From: an uncultured Bacteroidota bacterium
GTDB taxonomy: Bacteria; Bacteroidota; Bacteroidia; Chitinophagales; Chitinophagaceae
Assembly (NCBI GenBank): GCA_903933765.1
Contig: CAIZLI010000124.1
Location: forward strand, 1 to 10,012
Reading direction: 5' to 3'
DNA length: 10,012 bases
Shown here: positions 6,222-10,012 of the stretch, in pieces
How the letters are laid out: the number at the start of each line of letters is the position of its first letter
Numbering within the stretch: position 1 is the stretch's first letter
Notes under the pieces: model-generated
What the model was told of the DNA's origin: nothing
Database searches by the model: none
The model's input: the letters and a program-made list of their open reading frames with translations, nothing else
Position numbers and translations under genes: made by a program

Positions 6222-7847
6222 TTAGTGTACTCTTTCTCCGTTAGAGTAGGTCTTTAATACTTTAATATTCAAGATACTATCCGTAGGGACTTTCATTAAG
6301 TCTTTGTCTAATAAGATAAAGTCTGCTTTCTTCCCTACTTCTAAAGAACCTACTTGCTTTTCCATTCGGTTTGCTTTCGCGGCCCAGATAGTCATACCAC
6401 GAATGGTTTGCTCGCGGGTCAATGCATTCTCCATTTGGAATCCACCAGCAGGAAATCCTTTGGCATCCTGTCTTGCCACCGCTGCTAAAAATGTTTTAAA
6501 TGGATTGATTTCTTCTACTGGAAAATCTGTACCCAATGGCAACCATCCATTTTGATTCAATAATTGTTGGAAAGCATAACCACCTTTTAAACGCTCAGCA
6601 CCTAATCTCTCTCCAGCCCAATACATATCACTTGTCGCATGAGTTGGTTGTACCGAAGGGATGATACTATACTTGCCAAAATAATCGAAATCAGCAGGAT
6701 TCAAAATTTGTGCATGTTCAATACGCCATCTTTTATCGTTCTTTCCTTTTAAATATTTTTCATACACTTTCAACACTACTCTGTTCGCACTGTCTCCAAT
6801 TGCATGGGTACACATTTGAAAATCGGTGTTGATTAATTTTGCTGCCACTGAATCAAAATGCGCTTGACTACTCAATAAGAACCCACCCCAGCCTGGCTTA
6901 TCTGAATAATGCGCTATTAATGCGGCGCCTCTTGACCCAAGTGCACCATCGCCATAAACCTTTACACCTTTCACCATTAAACGGTCTGTGACATATCCAC
7001 CATTTGTAAAATAAGAAGAGGTATAAGAACTTGGCTTATCACTTAACATTACATACAAACGCATTTTTAGGTCATCGCTTTTTTGTAATGCATCAATCAT
7101 ATCAATATCATTAGGACTTAATCCACAATCTGTAATCGTCGTTAATCCAGTTGCAAAACAATTTTTTTGCGCTGCTGTCAACCAATTTTTATAATCCTCC
7201 TTAGTTGCTGCAGGCACATTTCTTTCTACCACACCCACTGCATTGTCAATTAATAAACCTGTTAACTTTCCGTTTGCTACCACAAAGTCTCCGCCTTCCA
7301 TCGTCTGACCCGCTTGCACTCCAGCAATCGTTAATGCTTTTTCATTGGCAATACTTGCATGCCCATCTACACGCTCTAATAATACAGGACGGTCTGGAAA
7401 CAAAGCATTCAATTCAGCATTGGTAGGAAATGCTTTACCTGGAAATCTGTTTTGATCCCATCCTCTTCCTTTAATCCATCCATTGCCTGGATGTGTTGCT
7501 ACAAAGTCTTGCACACGTTGCAATACTTCTTCCCAAGAATTTGCAAACATTAAGTCGACTGCATATAAAGATTGACCATACCCAAGAAAGTGTGCATGTG
7601 CGTCTACGAATCCTGGATACACAGTCGCACCTTTTGCATCCACCACACTATCTGCTTGATATGTTTTTAAAATTTCATCATTGGTACCCACCGCCACAAT
7701 CTTACCATCCTGCACTGCCATCGCTTCTGCCACTGCAAAATTTTCGTTGACTGTATAAATTTGTGCATGATGCACCACTAAGTCCACTCTTTGATTAATA
7801 CATGAACTGAATAACACAATAATGGCAATCGCAACTAATTGACGCAT
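6222..7847 (-). CDS. YtcJ-like amidohydrolase (amidohydrolase family 3), predicted lipoprotein
   Basis: This 541-residue protein belongs to the YtcJ/NfdA-like branch of metal-dependent amidohydrolases, which includes N-substituted formamide deformylase. It opens with a short lipoprotein signal (MRQLVAIAIIVLFSSC) with lipid-attachment cysteine C16, so it is probably membrane-anchored outside the inner membrane. Then come a beta-sandwich segment, PGFVDAHAH (metal ligands H84, H86), VKVYGDGALGSR (K296, candidate bridging lysine), THAIGDSANR (H348), RIEHAQ (H378) and LGTDFPVE (D441). The C-terminal segment GKKADFILLDKD closes the sandwich. The ligand roles follow from family pattern and are not proven. 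It lies 91 bp downstream of an AraC-type regulator on the same strand with no -7 octamer in the gap, so regulation or readthrough from that gene is plausible. The substrate is unknown. Confidence 0.92.
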   Translation of the reverse strand: MRQLVAIAIIVLFSSCINQRVDLVVHHAQIYTVNENFAVAEAMAVQDGKIVAVGTNDEILKTYQADSVVDAKGATVYPGFVDAHAHFLGYGQSLYAVDLMFANSWEEVLQRVQDFVATHPGNGWIKGRGWDQNRFPGKAFPTNAELNALFPDRPVLLERVDGHASIANEKALTIAGVQAGQTMEGGDFVVANGKLTGLLIDNAVGVVERNVPAATKEDYKNWLTAAQKNCFATGLTTITDCGLSPNDIDMIDALQKSDDLKMRLYVMLSDKPSSYTSSYFTNGGYVTDRLMVKGVKVYGDGALGSRGAALIAHYSDKPGWGGFLLSSQAHFDSVAAKLINTDFQMCTHAIGDSANRVVLKVYEKYLKGKNDKRWRIEHAQILNPADFDYFGKYSIIPSVQPTHATSDMYWAGERLGAERLKGGYAFQQLLNQNGWLPLGTDFPVEEINPFKTFLAAVARQDAKGFPAGGFQMENALTREQTIRGMTIWAAKANRMEKQVGSLEVGKKADFILLDKDLMKVPTDSILNIKVLKTYSNGERVH

Positions 7848-7890
7848 GGGATTTTATTTAGATACTAAAAATAAGGAAATAAAATAGAAA

Positions 7891-7947
7891 TTGAACTAGG
7901 TTGAATAAAGTATTCAAGCAATCATTAGAATGCCTTAACTAGTTCAA
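7891..7947 (-). terminator. nested hairpin at the end of the araC-type gene; terminator or attenuator
   Basis: An outer stem pairs TTGAACTAG (7891-7899) with CTAGTTCAA (7939-7947), extendable by two more pairs past a bulged G, and includes the regulator's TAG stop codon. Inside it a perfect 7-bp hairpin, TTGAATA (7901-7907) with TATTCAA (7911-7917), has a 3-base loop. On the minus strand the structure is followed by TTTCTATTTTATTT. That is compatible with a weak intrinsic terminator or an attenuator ahead of the amidohydrolase gene. Confidence 0.45.
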
Positions 7948-8862
7948 CAATTCACAAGGTTTAAGGCCTGTGTGTTTTTTGAAAGCTGCAGAGAAATGGG
8001 AGATAGATGAGTAACCTAATAAAGCAGATACATCGGTTACACTTAAAGATTTTTCATACAACAAATATTTAGCATGTTCCATTCTTTGTTGTTGGTAGAA
8101 GTCAAAAATAGTGGTGCCAAACACCTCTTTAAAGCCTTTCTTTAAATAGCATTCGTTCATGGCTACTTTACGGCTCAATTCCTTGATGGTAATAGGATCC
8201 CCAATATGTTGTAATAAAATTTCTCTTGCTAAATAGATACTTTCTTTACCTCTGTCGTCTGATAAAAATTTGCAAGCAAACCCTTCTTCTTTCTCGTCCA
8301 CAATGCATTCTAAACTGAATAATAGTAATTCATGAATTTTCGCATTGATAAAGATATTCTCTAAAGACCCGGTATAACTATAGTTTAACAAAGAATCCAA
8401 CGTACCACGCTTGCGCATGCACAATGGAAATGTTTTCACAAAAGCATTGGGATGTTTGAAAGCTAGTACTTCATCTTTGCGATTATTCAATTTTACATTG
8501 TGTACAAATTGATGTAAAAAGGTAGAAGTAAAATGAAAAGAAAAAACGTCTACTGTTCTTAAAGGACCTGCACAATCTTCTGTTGGTAATTGACTACAAT
8601 TACCACATAATTTATTTTCACAATAACGATTACCAGAAATACAAAATCTTAACTCTAAAAAATTGTCCGATGGTCGCTTTGCATTGTAATGGTAAATGAA
8701 CATTCCCGTATCCTCTAATTCTGCAGGCGCCTGGGAATAATAACGATGAATGGTGTATTGTGTAGAGCCAGGAATTAACTGTTCTTTTTGGTACAACAAA
8801 GCCATGCCAGCAAAGCCATTGGGCTGGTTCACTTGTTTTAATATGTCGTTGGCTACCATCAT
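7939..8862 (-). CDS. AraC family transcriptional regulator with a cysteine-rich N-terminal domain
   Basis: This 307-residue protein ends in an AraC-type DNA-binding domain (about 207-305) with two helix-turn-helix units: ITIKELSRKVAMNECYLKKGFKEVFG (225-249) and SVTDVSALLGYSSISHFSAAFKKHTG (274-299). The latter is the family signature region. The N-terminal domain (about 1-190) should sense a ligand or signal. It contains five cysteines in 24 residues (C74, C81, C86, C89, C97), a possible metal or redox site. No membrane segment is seen. Two ATG codons are adjacent at 8862 and 8859; either could be the start. The promoter octamer ends 7 bp upstream, so the leader is only a few bases. The downstream amidohydrolase is the obvious candidate target, but this is inferred from position only. 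Confidence 0.9.
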   Translation of the reverse strand: MMVANDILKQVNQPNGFAGMALLYQKEQLIPGSTQYTIHRYYSQAPAELEDTGMFIYHYNAKRPSDNFLELRFCISGNRYCENKLCGNCSQLPTEDCAGPLRTVDVFSFHFTSTFLHQFVHNVKLNNRKDEVLAFKHPNAFVKTFPLCMRKRGTLDSLLNYSYTGSLENIFINAKIHELLLFSLECIVDEKEEGFACKFLSDDRGKESIYLAREILLQHIGDPITIKELSRKVAMNECYLKKGFKEVFGTTIFDFYQQQRMEHAKYLLYEKSLSVTDVSALLGYSSISHFSAAFKKHTGLKPCELLN

Positions 8863-8869
8863 TGAACTG

Positions 8870-8898
8870 CAAATTTAAACTATAAACAACAAATGCAA
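8870..8898 (-). promoter_or_regulatory. promoter of the araC-type gene (-33 and -7)
   Basis: The minus strand reads TTG (8896-8898), 18 bp, then TAAATTTG (8870-8877). This fits TTG-N(17-23)-TAnnTTTG. The predicted start is about 8866, only four bases before the first ATG. Confidence 0.6.
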
Positions 8899-9111
8899 TA
8901 AAAAGGTTCAAATAATGACCTTAAAATGACGCAAAATAAGCCCCAAATTTTAATCCTGATTTTAAAAATATCAATGGCAATTCAGTGTTGTTATAAAATC
9001 GATTTTAAGGCCATTTTTAGCCTCATTTTTGGACGCTACGTTATGAACCAAATTCTTTTTATGGGGATAACTATAAGGGCTTAAATGCGTCTTAAAAGAA
9101 GTAATTTTTCT

Positions 9112-9119
9112 TAAATTTG
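9112..9119 (+). promoter_or_regulatory. -7 promoter box of gyrB
   Basis: TAAATTTG matches TAnnTTTG, with a predicted transcription start at about 9123 and a 41-nt leader to the ATG at 9164. The -33 region lacks a clear TTG. The leader would open with a small hairpin, GCGTT (9123-9127) paired with AACGC (9131-9135). Confidence 0.55.
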
Positions 9120-9163
9120 TTTGCGTTCAAAACGCCCTATAAAACAAAAAATTCGCACCTATT

Positions 9164-10012
9164 ATGTCAGAAGATTTACAACACCCAGATTCGGCCGAAA
9201 ACAAGAACTATGGCGCCGATAGTATCCAGGTATTAGAAGGATTAGAAGCTGTAAGAAAACGCCCGGCCATGTACATTGGCGATGTGGGTATGAAAGGTTT
9301 ACACCACTTAGTGTATGAGGTTGTAGATAACTCAATTGATGAAGCTTTAGCTGGCTATTGTTCTCATATCGAAGTTACGATTCATACAGATAATTCTATC
9401 AGCGTTCAGGACAATGGTCGTGGTATTCCAACTGCCATGCATACCAAAGAAAAAAGGTCTGCATTGGAAGTGGTTATGACTGTTTTACACGCTGGTGGCA
9501 AATTTGATAAAAACACCTACAAAGTATCTGGTGGATTGCACGGTGTGGGTGTAAGTTGTGTGAATGCATTGAGTACAAAATTATTGGTAACTGTTCAACG
9601 TGAAGGCAAAATTTTTGAACAAGAATACTGTATTGGTGCACCACAATATGCAGTAAGAGAAGTAGGCACAAGTGATAAAACTGGTACCAGAGTTCATTTC
9701 TGGCCTGATCATACTATTTTCCAAGAAACAGTTTACCGTAGAGAGATCTTAGAAGGTCGTTTACGTGAATTGTCTTATTTGAATAAACGCATTAGCATTT
9801 CATTAACCGATCTAAGAGAATTAGACGATGCTGGAGTGGCTTATGTAAGTCATTTTTATAGTGAAGGTGGCATCATCGAGTTTGTACAAATGCTGGATAA
9901 GAATGGTAACAGAAATCCAATCATTGCAGCACCTTTATATGTAGAAGGTTTAGACGAGGCTTCTAATGTAATGGTGGAAGTCGCATTGACTTATAACGAC
10001 GATTTTAAAGAA
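9164..10012 (+). CDS. gyrB: DNA gyrase subunit B, N-terminal part (cut by window end)
   Basis: The first 283 codons of GyrB are present; the full protein is usually about 650 residues, and the frame runs open off the window edge. GyrB is the ATPase subunit of the A2B2 gyrase that introduces negative supercoils. The GHKL ATP-binding fold is clear: YEVVDNSIDEAL (51-62, catalytic E52 and Mg2+-binding N56), QDNGRGIP (82-89, with adenine-contacting D83), and the ATP-lid motif SGGLHGVG (122-129). The transducer domain begins near residue 230. The ParE subunit of topoisomerase IV is the main alternative. NTYKVSGGLHGVGVSCVNALS fits GyrB better, but the distinction would be firmer with the C-terminal half. 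The start ATG is preceded by no Shine-Dalgarno sequence but by a -7 box 44 bp upstream. The gene is divergent from the araC-type gene. Confidence 0.93.
   Translation, partial: MSEDLQHPDSAENKNYGADSIQVLEGLEAVRKRPAMYIGDVGMKGLHHLVYEVVDNSIDEALAGYCSHIEVTIHTDNSISVQDNGRGIPTAMHTKEKRSALEVVMTVLHAGGKFDKNTYKVSGGLHGVGVSCVNALSTKLLVTVQREGKIFEQEYCIGAPQYAVREVGTSDKTGTRVHFWPDHTIFQETVYRREILEGRLRELSYLNKRISISLTDLRELDDAGVAYVSHFYSEGGIIEFVQMLDKNGNRNPIIAAPLYVEGLDEASNVMVEVALTYNDDFKE

Larger units (their letters stand above)
8863..9163. other. AT-rich divergent intergenic region between araC-type gene and gyrB
   Basis: This 301-bp gap holds no credible ORF or RNA gene. It contains the two divergent -7 boxes and several related AT-rich motifs. 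One is a perfect 14-bp palindrome TAAAATCGATTTTA (8994-9007). Another is the inverted pair CCTTAAAAT (8919-8927) and ATTTTAAGG (9002-9010). GATTTTAA also occurs twice (8958-8965 and 9001-9008). These may be operator sites for the regulator, but such AT-rich words also arise by chance. Confidence 0.5.

Noticed and set aside
1..10012. CRISPR array, transposon, prophage or defence system
   Set aside because: No regularly spaced repeats, transposase, integrase, phage or toxin-like genes were seen; all major ORFs are housekeeping or metabolic.

Overview
The window is ordinary chromosomal DNA of a Bacteroidota bacterium, probably of the Chitinophagaceae or a close relative (inference). The evidence is low-to-moderate GC, almost no Shine-Dalgarno sequences, and start regions preceded by the Bacteroidota -7 promoter octamer TAnnTTTG. 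The GluRS also carries an insertion after its KLSKR loop that I associate with this phylum. I see no phage, transposon, CRISPR or integration signature.

Layout. The left end, on the minus strand, holds tRNA-Ser(GGA), a TatD-family nuclease and a small NodB-type polysaccharide deacetylase. A plus-strand hairpin terminator with a possible 24-residue ORF before it lies between the last two. From 1777 to 6049 four plus-strand genes follow: gltX, a free-standing cobalamin-binding subunit of a methylmalonyl-CoA-mutase-type enzyme, an enoyl-CoA hydratase and class II fumarase (fumC). The first three are tightly spaced and probably share a transcript; fumC has its own promoter motif. From 6222 to 8862, on the minus strand, an AraC-type regulator with a cysteine cluster precedes a YtcJ-like amidohydrolase with a lipoprotein signal. 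A convergent gap with overlapping inverted repeats separates this pair from fumC. The right end is the start of gyrB, cut by the window edge, behind an AT-rich 301-bp intergenic region.

Function. The B12 subunit, the hydratase and fumarase would fit propionate, branched-chain or acyl-CoA breakdown feeding succinyl-CoA into the TCA cycle, but no mutase catalytic subunit is present, so that link is inferred. The AraC/amidohydrolase pair looks like a small regulated unit for an unknown amide or imide substrate.

Regulation is the most informative aspect. Six -7 octamers sit just upstream of genes (tRNA-Ser, deacetylase, gltX, fumC, araC, gyrB). They support start codons downstream of the longest open frames for gltX and fumC. 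They also predict very short or absent 5' leaders for the deacetylase and araC. I found no convincing new biological system; the points worth a second look are small RNA-level and regulatory features.
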